Shown: one piece after another, positions 1-10,198 of the stretch | Position numbering within the stretch: position 1 is the first letter of the stretch | Layout of the letters: every line of letters starts with the position of its first letter | Source of the DNA: Dryocosmus kuriphilus | Taxonomy: Eukaryota; Arthropoda; Insecta; Hymenoptera; Cynipidae | Reading direction: 5' to 3' | Assembly: GCA_038277395.1 (NCBI GenBank) | Contig: CM076197.1 | Location: 99,288,442 to 99,352,441 of the forward strand | DNA length: 64,000 nt | Notes under the pieces: generated by a model | Seen by the model: only the letters and a program-made list of their open reading frames with translations | Told to the model about the DNA's origin: nothing | Database searches by the model: none | Translations under genes and position numbers: made by a program

Positions 1-32
1 TCATATGCAGAGCAGCAATAAAATAAATTGTG

Positions 33-390
33 CATGATGCTTATAGGTTCGTTTGGTGTGCCATACGTTAAAAAATGATAATTAGATCATTATTAATTTC
101 CTGTTTACAATTATTATTAATAATATTGTAAGTTGTTTAAAAAATTGTAAATTGTTTGTAAAATCATATGGAAATACCTTTTTTTTTGTTTCACAATCAA
201 CAAGCTCCACACTTCACATATGCTTTGAAAACTGCTTTTCTATTTTTCTAAATTGATTACAACAATAAAAAAATCACTTCACTCGTTTTATACAAACAAT
301 TTACAAGATACGGATAAATAATTAATGAAAAAACAATAATATTTTTTTCTCTTTCAAATGTGACACAAGAACCTAACCTATAAGCATCTT
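33..390. repeat. Decayed foldback repeat
   Basis: The motif GATGCTTATAGGTT near 37-50 recurs inverted near 374-388 with a small insertion. An inner segment (AAATTGTTTGTA at about 150-162) is mirrored by TACAAACAATTT at about 291-303. The spacing suggests a MITE-like hairpin of about 355 bp. No target duplication is clear. Confidence 0.4.
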
Positions 391-574
391 CACAACATTC
401 CTTTTTTGCTACTCTAGCAATGCATATATATCTGAATACTGACCGTTATTATAATTCAACATTTAAATAATATATTTCACACTCCTTTTAAGCGGGACAT
501 CACTTTTTATCAATATTAAACGTTATCAATTACGGGTCTACTTGTAAACATTAAAAAAGAGCCTGCTATCAGAC

Positions 575-680
575 CACGTGTCGCAATCAGACCAATGAGA
601 TGGTTGCGATTGCAGCGCCTCTGTAGTTCGTGCCCATCGCGAATAGTGACGTCGTGTTTTATGGGTTCTCTTGGCGCGAA
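575..680. promoter_or_regulatory. Promoter-like patch with CACGTG, CCAAT, CRE and E2F-type motifs
   Basis: This short GC-richer patch in AT-rich DNA holds an E-box (CACGTG), GACCAATGAG (CCAAT), GTGACGTCGT (CRE-like) and TTGGCGCGAAA, which reads TTTCGCGCCAA on the other strand and matches the E2F consensus. A small hairpin (GCAATCAGACCA paired imperfectly with TGGTTGCGATTGC) lies inside. No adjacent open reading frame supports a gene, so it may be a lone enhancer or promoter relic. Confidence 0.3.
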
Positions 681-2811
681 ATTTAAATTAGAAGAAGTTT
701 CTCATTCAAAAAGTAGTTGAATAGTATTCTTTTTAGATGAACGAATATTAAATTTTTTATTATACTATTATACTATTAAACTCCCAATTTTCGGAAATAA
801 TTCTATTCCCCAAATTTTACGCAAATGATTGTCGGATATTAAAATAAATACATGTAGAATAACTCAGTTACTTTTTAGTAAATTTAAGAAATATTGCGCA
901 ATTTTGAATAAAAAATTATTGCATTTTCCAATACCTGTATCTGAAAATCCTGAAACGTATAACAGACAAATTTTACATTTCAATTAGATAAGGCTTTATA
1001 TACAAGCCTGGTAAAAACAACAGAAATTTTCGGTTAACACACATCTTTCCCAAAAAATTCTGGTTAAAAGGACCAAAATTCTAGTGGATTGCAAAATGAC
1101 TTCGGGCCAAGTCGAGCCGGATTGGATATCGGGTTAGGTTGGTTCGAATTTCGGATTTGCAACTTGACCCGAAAACCCAGTCCGGCTCAAAAGTTTAATT
1201 ATTATATATAATATAAATATATAATAAATATATATATATATATATAAATAAAAATAAAATATAATTAACCGGTAATTACCGGAAACGTTTGAAAATTTTC
1301 AAATTAGTCTTTCAGATCGGTTCGGGTTTTCAGGTCGGACTGATAACCCGAAACTCGGGCCGGACCGAAAAAATCTCTTACTGGACCCGTCGGTCTGAAG
1401 ATTTTAAAAATTTTGCGCACCCCCACAAAATTTTAAGTTGTGATCTATTTACAAAATTCAGAAAAAATATACCTACCTAATTTTTTGCACCATTTTTTAA
1501 AATTGCATTTCTACCTTAGTCTTTATTATTTTCTTTGATTTTATTGTGCATCAGATAGTTCACTTTTTTTTCGCTAAAAAATCTTTGGATGCATTAAATA
1601 CAAGAATATTCTGTAATTGGACAGGAGAAAGTTACTGTTTTTAACTAGATATTATTGATTAAAAGATATTGAATTATATAAAAGGGAACAATTTACCGGA
1701 TCTTATGTTTATGGAAAAAAATTTGGCTATTTATGGTCGAAAATTTAAAATGAAATAAAATTCTGAACGGAAATTAAGTATTAGATAATTAATTATAAGA
1801 GATTTTATTTTAATCTTTCCTTATACTCTCAGCAGTAATTTTTTCTTTTTTCCATGATTTCTGTGACGTCACTCGAGATTTGTGAATTAACAACTTCACG
1901 TTGAATAAATTTTAAATTTTTCTTAATTTTCATAACGATTGACCGTTATAAAAAAAATATTAGCTGTAAGTTATTAATTAAGCGCTTTTTCGGTAAACAC
2001 AATCACAGAAGCCAGAATAAAAAGCAAGAATAGGTATTTATAACTTTTCCAACAGTTTAAATTAGACTTGAAGGAATATAATGGTTATAAAGGCCTTTTT
2101 TCAATTTTGTACAAAGATGATTTATTTTTTTGAAACACTATTCCTTTTTGAAGTAAATGCACACAACAGTTTAGTTTGGTTCCTGTCCTTTATTATCACT
2201 TTAATTTTAACTTTCAATAATTCAAACGGTCAACATGTAAAAATCGAGGAACATAATTTAAAAGCCTATAACTTTTTATGGATTGAACTTTTATAATAAT
2301 TAATAATATTAATAATAATTGTATAACCTCGTCTTGTATCGTCACAGGTTTTGGACATGAAAAGTATAAGAAAATACGGATTGGGACAAGCTGACTTCAT
2401 ATTAAAAATCGAATATTTAAATCTAAATTACTTTTGATCTAGAGTCTTAATCTATTTAGAATAATTTCTACAGTATACTTTAGAGTATAACAAATCCCTG
2501 GAAACAAAAATTTCTTTTTAATTTACGTAAATTACTGAGATATAAAAGTAAAAGCTTCTAAACTAAAAATATTCCCATTTATAATATTTAAAAAAAATAA
2601 AATTTAGTTTCTTATAAAAAGTTGTATTTGATGGTGACGCATTCGTTATCTCACAATGTTATGATGTCCCACCAGTTTCTTTACTCTTGAATACAAAAGT
2701 TGTCGCCTCATTTTGTCGTATAATAAGAAACTTACTAGTAAAATTGGACAACACTTGAAACGTCTAATAAACAACAAAGATCAAATGCACTCTTTTCTAA
2801 ACTTAAACTAT
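681..2811. other. Unassigned AT-rich stretch with a small GC patch
   Basis: No coding exon, RNA gene or clear mobile-element ends were recognised. An AT-dinucleotide-rich tract lies at about 1200-1262. Around 1086-1420 a GC-richer patch repeats CGGGTT/AACCCG-type words (for example CCCGAAAACCC and CGGGTTTTCAGG in opposite orientations), which may be an eroded inverted repeat. Short open frames at 1289-1480 and 2081-2296 show no recognisable domain. Confidence 0.4.
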
Positions 2812-2813
2812 TA

Positions 2814-3651
2814 GACCGGGCGGCAGTGACAGAAAAAAAGAACCAATTTTTTACAGTATGCCCCTCATACCACACATACTGGCACCCCTAACAACAAGGA
2901 ATAATTAAGATTACGTGCAATGTGGTAAGTCGTACTGAAAAATAAATTTTATTTTGTAAAGAAAAATGGTAACTCTGGTCAATTTTTTAAAGGCTGTCAA
3001 GTATTTTCAACTTAAAAAACAAGCCCAAAATTCACCATAAGCTAACTGGCATACTGTTTTAGCGAGTACAAGGGTATTGCATACTCTTAAATAATTGTTT
3101 AAAAATTGCTCAACTAAAATCAATTTTTAACAACATGTCAAGCCGAAATTAGAATAATTTAACCCAAAAGTTTACCAAATTTTCCAAGGCATACTGTTTG
3201 CATCTGTTTAAGAGTGTCTTACGCACCATTTAGTTTGTACATTTTTAAATCATATGGTATGTAAGACACTCTTAAACACGTGCAAACAGTATGCATGAGA
3301 AAATTTTGTTAACTTTTGGGTTAAATTATTCTAATTTCGACTTGGCATGCTGTTAAAAATTGATTTTAGTTGAGCGATTTTTAAACAATTATGTAAGAGT
3401 ATGCAATACCCTTGTACTCGCTAAAACAGTATTCCAGTTAGCTTATGGTGAATTTTGGGCTTGTTTTTTATGTTGAAAATACTAGGCAGCCTGTAAAAAA
3501 TTGAACAGAGTTACCAATTTTCTTTACAAAATAAAATTTGTTATTCATTACGACGTACCACAGTACACGTAATCTCAATTGTATATTCCTGTCTGGTATG
3601 AGGGGCATACTGTAAAAAATTGGTCTTTTTTTCTGTCACTGACGCCCGGTC
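2814..3651. mobile_element. 838-bp foldback (long-TIR) element with TA target duplication
   Basis: The left end GACCGGGCGGCAGTGACAGA is mirrored by TCTGTCACTGACGCCCGGTC at the right end. The inverted match continues inward for roughly 400 bp per arm, leaving a spacer of only about 35 bp near 3220-3255. TA lies directly outside both ends (2812-2813 and 3652-3653), as expected of Tc1/mariner-type target duplication. It has no coding capacity. Such elements are normally mobilised in trans; the source transposase is not in this window. Confidence 0.8.
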
Positions 3652-3652
3652 T

Positions 3653-4156
3653 ATATGTTTAAATAATAATGTGTTTAGAATATTCGCTTCATATACAGTA
3701 AATTCTGTTCAAATTTTAACATAACCCGATTGTTTTTGAAAGAACTTGAAAACTGGTCAATAAAAATATAGAATCTCATAAAAATTTTGAAGATTGACTA
3801 CATTATACATATAGAGATAAAATTTTTTTAAAATGAAGTATCCAAATTTTGTAAACTGCATGAAATTAAAAAACACTTGATAAAAACAATAAAATATCTT
3901 TTTGGTTGATTTCGCTTCAGTCTATTCAGAAAATTACATTCCTCAATACAGACGAAAATAATAATCCGAACATACAAGTTTCTAAAAATTACTACTTTCA
4001 CATCATATTATTATAAGAATTTTTTTAAGAAAAGGTATCTTTTTAGTAAATTGAGTACACATTCGTTATCTCAATAAAAAAGAAATCCATTAGTAATTAT
4101 AGGCAACCCTAAAGACTGAAAACGAATCATATTGTTTATTGTCCCTTTTTAAAATT
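3653..4156. other. Unassigned AT-rich spacer
   Basis: No gene, RNA or repeat boundary was recognised between the two foldback elements. Confidence 0.4.
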
Positions 4157-4423
4157 ATTTATTTAATATTGAAGAGAAAAACCATTATTTGCTTTTCTAT
4201 AACTAACCTTTTTCCTGACAGTTCAGAAAAAGGACAGCTAAAATAAAAACAACAAAGTATTTTCAAACCATTATTTTCAGGCTCATGTCTCTAATGAGCC
4301 TGAAAATAATGGTTTGAAAATACTTTGTTGTTTTTATTTTAGCTGTCCTTTTTCTGAACTGTCAGGAAAAAGGTTAGTTATAGAAAAGCAAATAATGGTT
4401 TTCTCTTCAATATTAAATAAATA
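4157..4423. repeat. Near-perfect palindrome, arms about 130 bp
   Basis: The arms at 4157-4286 and 4294-4423 are inverted copies separated by a 7-nt loop (GTCTCTA). Only a one-base offset separates the register at the centre from that at the outer ends. So little divergence means a recent origin or active gene conversion between arms. No terminal target duplication is obvious. It could be a short foldback element or a palindrome made by inverted duplication. Confidence 0.8.
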
Positions 4424-5137
4424 AAATATAATTTTTAAGTGTTTAGTGAAAGTATCTTGTCATAATGTCTAGATGCCAAAATGGTTTATTATTATCATGA
4501 ATCAAGTAATAATATATGGTTTTCAGTAGACTTTCCTAATGGGTTTTCAATCTTCTTTATTATTCATTTAAATATTATCTCTTTCGTCTCGATGGCAAGA
4601 TAGCAATTACAGAGAAATATCCTTCCAATTCAGATGTGGAAATCTAAAGGTGAAATTATAGCGAAGAAGCGTCAGTGCGTTAGTAACGTTGCAATAGTCA
4701 TCAGAATAGTAACTGGTCTTTACTACCGAGGGGTAAGATTACAATTAATGAGAATAACAGTTGGTGAGCGTATAAACGTAATATAGTTACAATTCTCGGA
4801 TTGTCCCATGTGACCCCAGATTCAGAACAACTATAATTTTCCTGAAAATATACATATACTCTTTCATACAAAGTCGCTTAAATTCATTGAAATTAAATTG
4901 TTTTTAAAATTGAAACACATCTGCAGCAAACGAAATATTTCCATCCATCTTAGACATTGAATTTAGCAAACAAATTTTTATTGCTGGAAGAGGAGGCCAC
5001 CCTGGCTTCATTTTTTAAATAATAATATCGGACATAAAGGTAGGGGGTAATTTAAAAATCGTAAAACCGAATAAGAGAGTGAAGGGTTGGAGAAGGTGAA
5101 GTAAAAGGAGAGAAAGGAGAGAAGTGAAGATCTCTGT

Positions 5138-5174
<37 letters not shown>

Positions 5175-5936
5175 AAAGAGGGGTGCATTTAAAGTAATGG
5201 CGTTTCAGTGGAGATGCTATAAATTTATCTGCCATAACTTGTTATACGCGGCTCTTCTCGCGTATTTATACATGCCTTCGCGGCCACACGCAGGCCATCT
5301 TGCATGTACCTGCGTCTTTTCTGTTACGTCGAGCGGTATATAGATATGGCTAGTAAGTGTAATGGCAAATGGGAGCTTCCAAGCCAATCGTTAAAGCCGT
5401 AACAATCGGTCCACCCTGTAGAGAGAGGCTCGTGCACTGGAAAAGGAGCCGCCTAAAGGGTTTACACGGTCGTCTGGTAATCCATGAACGGCCGATTACG
5501 CTTTTATAATACACATGTATTCGCGCATGAAACACTGCCGTCTTTATCGCCCGCTATATTTTACATTAGAGATACTTGAACGACGAAAAATACGCGCGCC
5601 ATTAGCAAGCATCTACGTGCAAGGTCTCGTAGCCCGAGTAAAACTTGACGACCCTTCGGTAAGGGTTCGTCATATTCACTGAGAATGCAACTTAAATTTT
5701 AAGCGCTTGAACCAGTATGGATCGTGGCGAATCGGGATATCTCTATTTACCCAGAAGGGTGACTAAAATGAAATGAAGTTTCTTTGATTTGAGGGAATAT
5801 CCCCCAGAAACCCGTGCAGAAATTTCGCTGTGGCGCGGATAAGTTCGCATAGGCAGAATGTGGCCCCAATCAGGATCTGAGCCGAAATCAGGCCCTCTTA
5901 ACTCAATGCAACATTTTATCACTTGATTTATCCATT
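4424..5936. other. Unassigned region, partly GC-richer, with no supported gene
   Basis: The first 550 bases are AT-rich. From about 5240 to 5900 the composition is more balanced and the DNA is not low-complexity (for example GCCTTCGCGGCCACACGCAG near 5275), so this may be unique, possibly conserved non-coding sequence. The minus-strand frame at 5350-5535 has no recognisable domain and is not called as a gene. Confidence 0.4.
5141..5170. repeat. (GA)n microsatellite
   Basis: About 15 uninterrupted GA units, flanked by further purine-rich sequence. GA tracts can bind GAGA-factor-type proteins in arthropods; that role here is inference only. Confidence 0.9.
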
Positions 5937-6318
5937 TTATTGATCGTGATATTCACTTTTAAGTTTTTCAGTTACATTTGCGTCAACATCGCCGGCTTCC
6001 TCAACTGGAGAATGTGCAGGAAGATCATTCAAATTTCTTTCAGGCAATAACATTGAAGGCACTATTTTACACTTAAACAGATTCCGCGGACCAGACAAAT
6101 AATCCTCGGTACGAAAATGCAGATGACACACTCGATAAACACTTTTATAAATTTCTTTATAGGTTAGGTTATTTAAGAGCGGGTTAGACACCGCTTCTAC
6201 CCACAACAAACCCTGCTTTTTCGTCCTTTGAAAAATTATTATGCTTGACGTCACGAGTCGAGGAACACCCGGGAACGACACACTTCCGTTTATTCAACTT
6301 TACCTTCGCCGGATTCAT
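5937..6318 (-). pseudogene. THAP-domain coding segment with a frameshift
   Basis: On the minus strand an ATG at 6318 opens a frame that reads KCVVPGC at residues 12-18, the first half of a C2CH THAP zinc finger, and stops at 6184 after 44 codons. The following part of the domain sits in the next frame: a conserved Trp in LLWVEAVSNP, then VCHLHF, the Cys-x2-His half of the finger, and a C-terminal KCKIVPSMLLPERN resembling the AVPTF-type end of THAP domains. That frame runs on as a non-domain tail to a stop at 5937. THAP domains bind DNA and occur in P-element-type transposases and in host regulators. The break lies between the two halves, around 6210-6235. It may be a true pseudogene, a transposon relic or a one-base sequence error. 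The pieces are given separately because the break is real in this sequence. Confidence 0.7.
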
Positions 6319-6548
6319 TTTTAAAAAACTTTTCAAATCACGTATGCACAATCACAAACAATAATGACAGGTGATTACAGACACGGCCTAGGACGAGCAG
6401 TGGACGAGCAGGGTGAGGTGCAGTGGGGTCGACATGTAGCGCCAGCAGTTGGCCGCAACTTGTACTATGCCTAAAATAATCATCATTTCTTCATATTCGC
6501 CCATATAGTTGAGAGGGCCTGGCCGAAATGAAACACTTCACCTGATCA

Positions 6549-7767
6549 GGGGTGCTATTCTCGAGTTCACTCTAATTCCTTTAGTATGCTAAAATTTTAG
6601 AGCGGTCGTTTGGTGCACTAAAATTTTTCGAGCGATTTCGGTATTCTCGAGATTGGCTCTTGACCGTTCTAAACGAAAATGGTGTACCATTTATAATGCG
6701 ATGTTGCCGATATCAATTTTCGAGTGGGAACGGGCGATTGACCAATGAAGTGCTGAGTACAGAAGAATATTCGAGATATTAGAGAAATAACAGAGCCAAA
6801 GAAATTCTGAGGTTTAAAATATTGTAAAGACTGAAACCTAGTATTTTTGTATGATCGTTTCAAGGAGAAACGATCGTTTTTCATGTTAAAGCCAACTTGC
6901 TAAATTGAGGATACATATTAATTATATTATTATCATTTTTAAATTTCATTTCAGAATTTATGAGTGTTAGGACGATTGAGTATCATATAAAATAAATTTT
7001 GTTCTTTGTTCTTCAGTGTACATATGATTATCTTTTACTACCTTACAAATTCTTAATTCATTACTTTACAACCTTTACAATGTAGATATAAAGTCAAATC
7101 TGTGACATAATGGCCAAACTGCATTAAGTTTAAGCTAACCTTTTCATTTTTGATTTTTTACATATTTAAAAAATACACTCAAAAATAGGAGCAAGGACTT
7201 AATATGAAAATAATGGATTTTGTTCCCAATTTGACAGAACTAAAAGAATGCGCCTCATTTATCTCGAAATAATGACAGGTGTAGATAAGCGTTTCTGCCT
7301 ATCAAACACAGAAATATACAATTTATGTTTCGTGATGTATTTATTTTTGAGGTTAATTTAATATATTCAAAATTTTCACTTTTCTATGTGAAATAAAAAA
7401 ACATAAACAGGCACTCTTATTATTTTTCACAATTCTAACCTATAAAATGAGACAAACAAATTAAGAGGACGTGATGTACTTTGGTTTTGAGGTTAAGTGA
7501 ATGTTTCATATTTACAACTGTCACTTGTATATGCGTCTTATGTATTTCGTTTTGAGGTTACTTTTACAATTATGCATCACTTTTAGCATGCCATTTCTCA
7601 TTTAGAGTGGTATAGACCCACTCCATGCAAAGTGATCTAACATTTTAGTATGCCAACCATGAATTAGTGCACTAAAATACTCGAGAATACCGATTTTTGC
7701 CAACCATTCTAAAGTTAGCCATTTTAGCATGCTAAAAGAATTAGAGTGAACTCGAGAATAGCACCCC
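6549..7767. mobile_element. 1.2 kb non-autonomous TIR element
   Basis: GGGGTGCTATTCTCGAGTTC at the left end is mirrored by GAACTCGAGAATAGCACCCC at the right. Below the tips, both ends carry related words in mirrored order: a TAGYATGCTAAAA palindrome, GTGCACTAAAAT and an ACTCGAGAATACC-like block, so the subterminal region is also inverted. The interior is AT-rich with no transposase. No convincing target duplication was seen, so the superfamily is unassigned. Confidence 0.7.
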
Positions 7768-7799
7768 AGGACCACGTTGGGTTCTCAATTGGGAAGTAT

Positions 7800-7835
7800 G
7801 GTTGTGACGTCACAGAGAGAAAATGGCGGAAGATG
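7800..7835 (+). promoter_or_regulatory. CRE plus AAAATGGCGG start-site motif
   Basis: A perfect cAMP-response-type palindrome, TGACGTCA (7805-7812), is followed by AGAAAATGGCGGAAGATG. AAAATGGCGG is the YY1-type element that often overlaps start codons of housekeeping genes. The ATG at 7823 opens only six codons before a stop, so no gene is called. It may be the remnant of a 5' end, or the partner promoter of the minus-strand THAP segment on the far side of the 6549-7767 element. Confidence 0.35.
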
Positions 7836-8704
7836 TAGGATAGATTTGACAGAAAACCGAGCAAGTGTGGTTATTTTAAACATTTAAGAGGTTTCAGAAG
7901 CAAAAATGAGATTGCCAATCAACGAAATCTGTCATTTCGCACAGTCCACACCTTCCTGTCGTAATTTTGTCGAGGGTTAAACTGTTCTAAATGCGGGTTA
8001 CATAATATTTTGTGTCAAATCAAGTGAGGAAAATTATGATGACATTTTACTAAAAAGACTTCAATACTTTCTAAATGAATTAAAAACTACGATTCACATC
8101 CCTATTCAATAACATAATTTTCAATATTTTTATTTATGTAATTAATAAGTGAAGAACTGTTTAAAATATTGGATTGATAACTTTACAGCATTAGAATTGT
8201 TTTTCATTTTAAAAGTTGGGCGAAAAGTAATTCATATATTTTTTATTATAGTTTTATTTTATTTAACAGCGATAGAGTTTAAACAAAGTGAGTATTTACC
8301 AATGACTTAATGCAGTTTAATGCCAAATTTTATCAGTTGTTTTGAATTTCTTGATATGAGGGTGTTTCGGAAAGGTATTACAAAATAATTTTTAAAAGCT
8401 GATTTGAGTCTGTGTTCCGACATATTGAACATTTTAGGAAAAGATTGAAATCTATTCAAATTTTATAATTTAGTATTTTATTTTGTGGATAGTTAATAAA
8501 AAAAGGAAAAGTTTCATTCAGTGTACCATTAAATTTATTTAAATAAATACATGTTATTTAGTTAAAGTTAAGTTGTGAGAAGGTGAGGTTATGATACTTT
8601 GAATAATGTTAGTAGAACAAAGGCTGAAAAAGTGACGTTAGGATACTTAGAATAATGTTCGTCGAACAGAGGTTGAAAAAGTGAGATCACAGTAGCTAAA
8701 TTGC
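7836..8704. other. Unassigned spacer with a short tandem duplication
   Basis: Mostly AT-rich sequence without a recognisable gene. At about 8588-8690 a block of about 50 bp (GAATAATGTT-GT-GAACA-AGG-TGAAAAAGTGA) occurs twice in tandem with several substitutions. Confidence 0.5.
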
Positions 8705-8708
8705 TTAA

Positions 8709-9586
8709 GGCCATGTAAAAGGTGGGTCACGTGACCAAGCTATTCCTGAATTTCTTTTGTCCCAACTCATGTCCAAACGAAATAAAGTATCGCTCTGAAA
8801 GTTTGGAAAATGAAAGAGGAGGGAATAGAGTAGGAGCCTCTACTTTGTTTCGTTGGAAATTTGGAAAAAAAAATTTTCAAGGAAAATAAAACTGGAAGTA
8901 TTGGTACTCGTATTCCTTTTGACCCAAGTCATGGTCGCACGGAATAATAAATCGCGTTGAAAATTTGGCCCAGTAAACACATGGCACTCAGGAAAGAGCG
9001 TCTAGTCCTATAAATACTTATAATTGTAGAAAAAGTTTTTTTTTAATTAAAAATTTGTAGTAATACCGATTACTAACCATGTTGTAGAACTTTATTGCAG
9101 GACACTGCGGGCGATTTTCAATTTTGGAATTTGAGCACTTGAGGATAGTATCCGTGAAACTTGGAACAAAAAAACATAAACATTGGTCACGAATTTTGTA
9201 CGCAAAAGGTACAAACAATAATATTTGCGCTTTTAAACAAATTCTTAAGGTTATATCTGAAGCTCGGACACCTATCGGGGCAGCATGTGGAGAACTTTCG
9301 CAGTCTTAAAAAAAATCAATAACAAGTTACCAACAGCGATGTCGCTTCTTTACCGACAGGGTAGGAACGTGTACCTAGTGCAAAGTGGAGCCGTTGCTAT
9401 TTATTATTTTTATAATAAACTTTTATTGATCCCCGAATTTACACTTTTGCCAGAAACTGTTCCTTTAAATTTATTAATATTTCCCCACATTTTTTCGGCA
9501 TTATTTTAAGTTTTATTTTTAAATACGAGTAAAAAAATATCGATCTCAGGACTGTCTTGGTCACGTGACCCTTATTTTACATGGCC
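8709..9586. mobile_element. TIR element flanked by TTAA
   Basis: GGCCATGTAAAAGGTGGGTC at the left end is mirrored at the right end (GTGACCC, a short gap, TTTTACATGGCC). A GGTCACGTGACC palindrome lies just inside each end. TTAA flanks both sides (8705-8708 and 9587-9590), which is the target duplication of piggyBac-type elements. However, the terminal bases are not the usual CCC, and the outer bases also extend the palindrome as CTTAAG, so the superfamily remains tentative. The short frames inside (9018-9218, 9124-9309, 9285-9509) carry no recognised domain. Confidence 0.6.
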
Positions 9587-9590
9587 TTAA

Positions 9591-9880
9591 GTATATTAAT
9601 ATATACAATATATACATACCTTATTTACAGCGCGCTACAAAATTATGAATGAGAAAAATAGCACTGAAGTGAAAAGGCGACAAACACGAAGAATTAACAC
9701 TAGGACCATTGCTCGGTTCTGTTATAGTTCTTACTGGTCCAGGCTCGGTTCACTCCGTAGAACCAATATGACCGCATCGTGCGCCATCTAGGAGAGAAAC
9801 GAAACTATTAAACAATGAGCATGTGTTAGTGCTCGTATATACATATATATATATAGGAAGTATATACTTTTATATTGTTG
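9591..9880. other. Spacer with a CTCF-like site
   Basis: No gene was recognised. At 9781-9807 there is GCGCCATCTAGGAGAGAAAC, whose complement contains AGATGGCGC. The same block recurs at 10296-10320 in the same orientation with a few changes. A short TA tract lies near 9837-9854. Confidence 0.45.
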
Positions 9881-9893
9881 GAAATCATTCGAA

Positions 9894-10049
9894 ATGGATC
9901 GTGGTTATTGTGCTGTGCCTAAGTGTAAAGAAAAGTAAAATCGTGCGATAAAAGATTTTGGACACAGAATTCCTAGTAAGCCATCCGCTCGGATCCAGTA
10001 ACTTGAAGTTATTCGAAATCCGGAGTTGAAAAAGTTGTCAAACGCCGAC
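9894..10049 (+). pseudogene. THAP-domain fragment, left arm
   Basis: From the ATG at 9894 the frame reads MDRGYCAVPKCKEK, a C-x4-C THAP start. A TAA then interrupts it, after which NRAIKDFGHRIPSKPSARIQ continues the family pattern of an F/P-rich stretch leading to a conserved Trp. At that Trp position this arm has another TAA. A stretch resembling NPELKKLSNADI follows. The C-terminal Cys-x2-His half is absent. With two in-frame stops this is a relic. A P-element-like transposase or a host THAP gene could be the source. Confidence 0.65.
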
Positions 10050-10186
10050 ATAACCTCCGGATGTCGAATAGCTTCAAGCCAATGGATCCGAGCGGATGGC
10101 TTACTAGGAATTCTGTGTCCAAAATCTTTTATCGCACGATTTTACTTCTCTTTACACTTAGGCACAACACAATAACCGTGATCCAT
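10040..10186 (-). pseudogene. THAP-domain fragment, right arm (inverted copy)
   Basis: The minus-strand frame from the ATG at 10186 reads MDHGYCVVPKCKEK, with the same first TAA as the left arm. This arm keeps the conserved Trp (HWLEAIRHPE) that the left arm has lost. Sharing the first stop while differing at the second implies that the first mutation preceded the inverted duplication and the second followed it. The second half of the zinc finger is missing here too. Confidence 0.65.
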
Positions 10187-10198
10187 TTCGAATGATTT

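Larger units (their letters stand above)
9882..10198. repeat. Hairpin built from two inverted THAP-domain fragments
   Basis: The arms at about 9882-10025 and 10055-10198 are inverted copies about 145 bp long, symmetric about 10040, with about 90% identity by eye. Each arm starts just outside an ATG and encodes the N-terminal half of a THAP finger, so transcription through the site would give a double-stranded RNA matching THAP coding sequence. The two arms are listed separately as pseudogenes. Confidence 0.75.
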
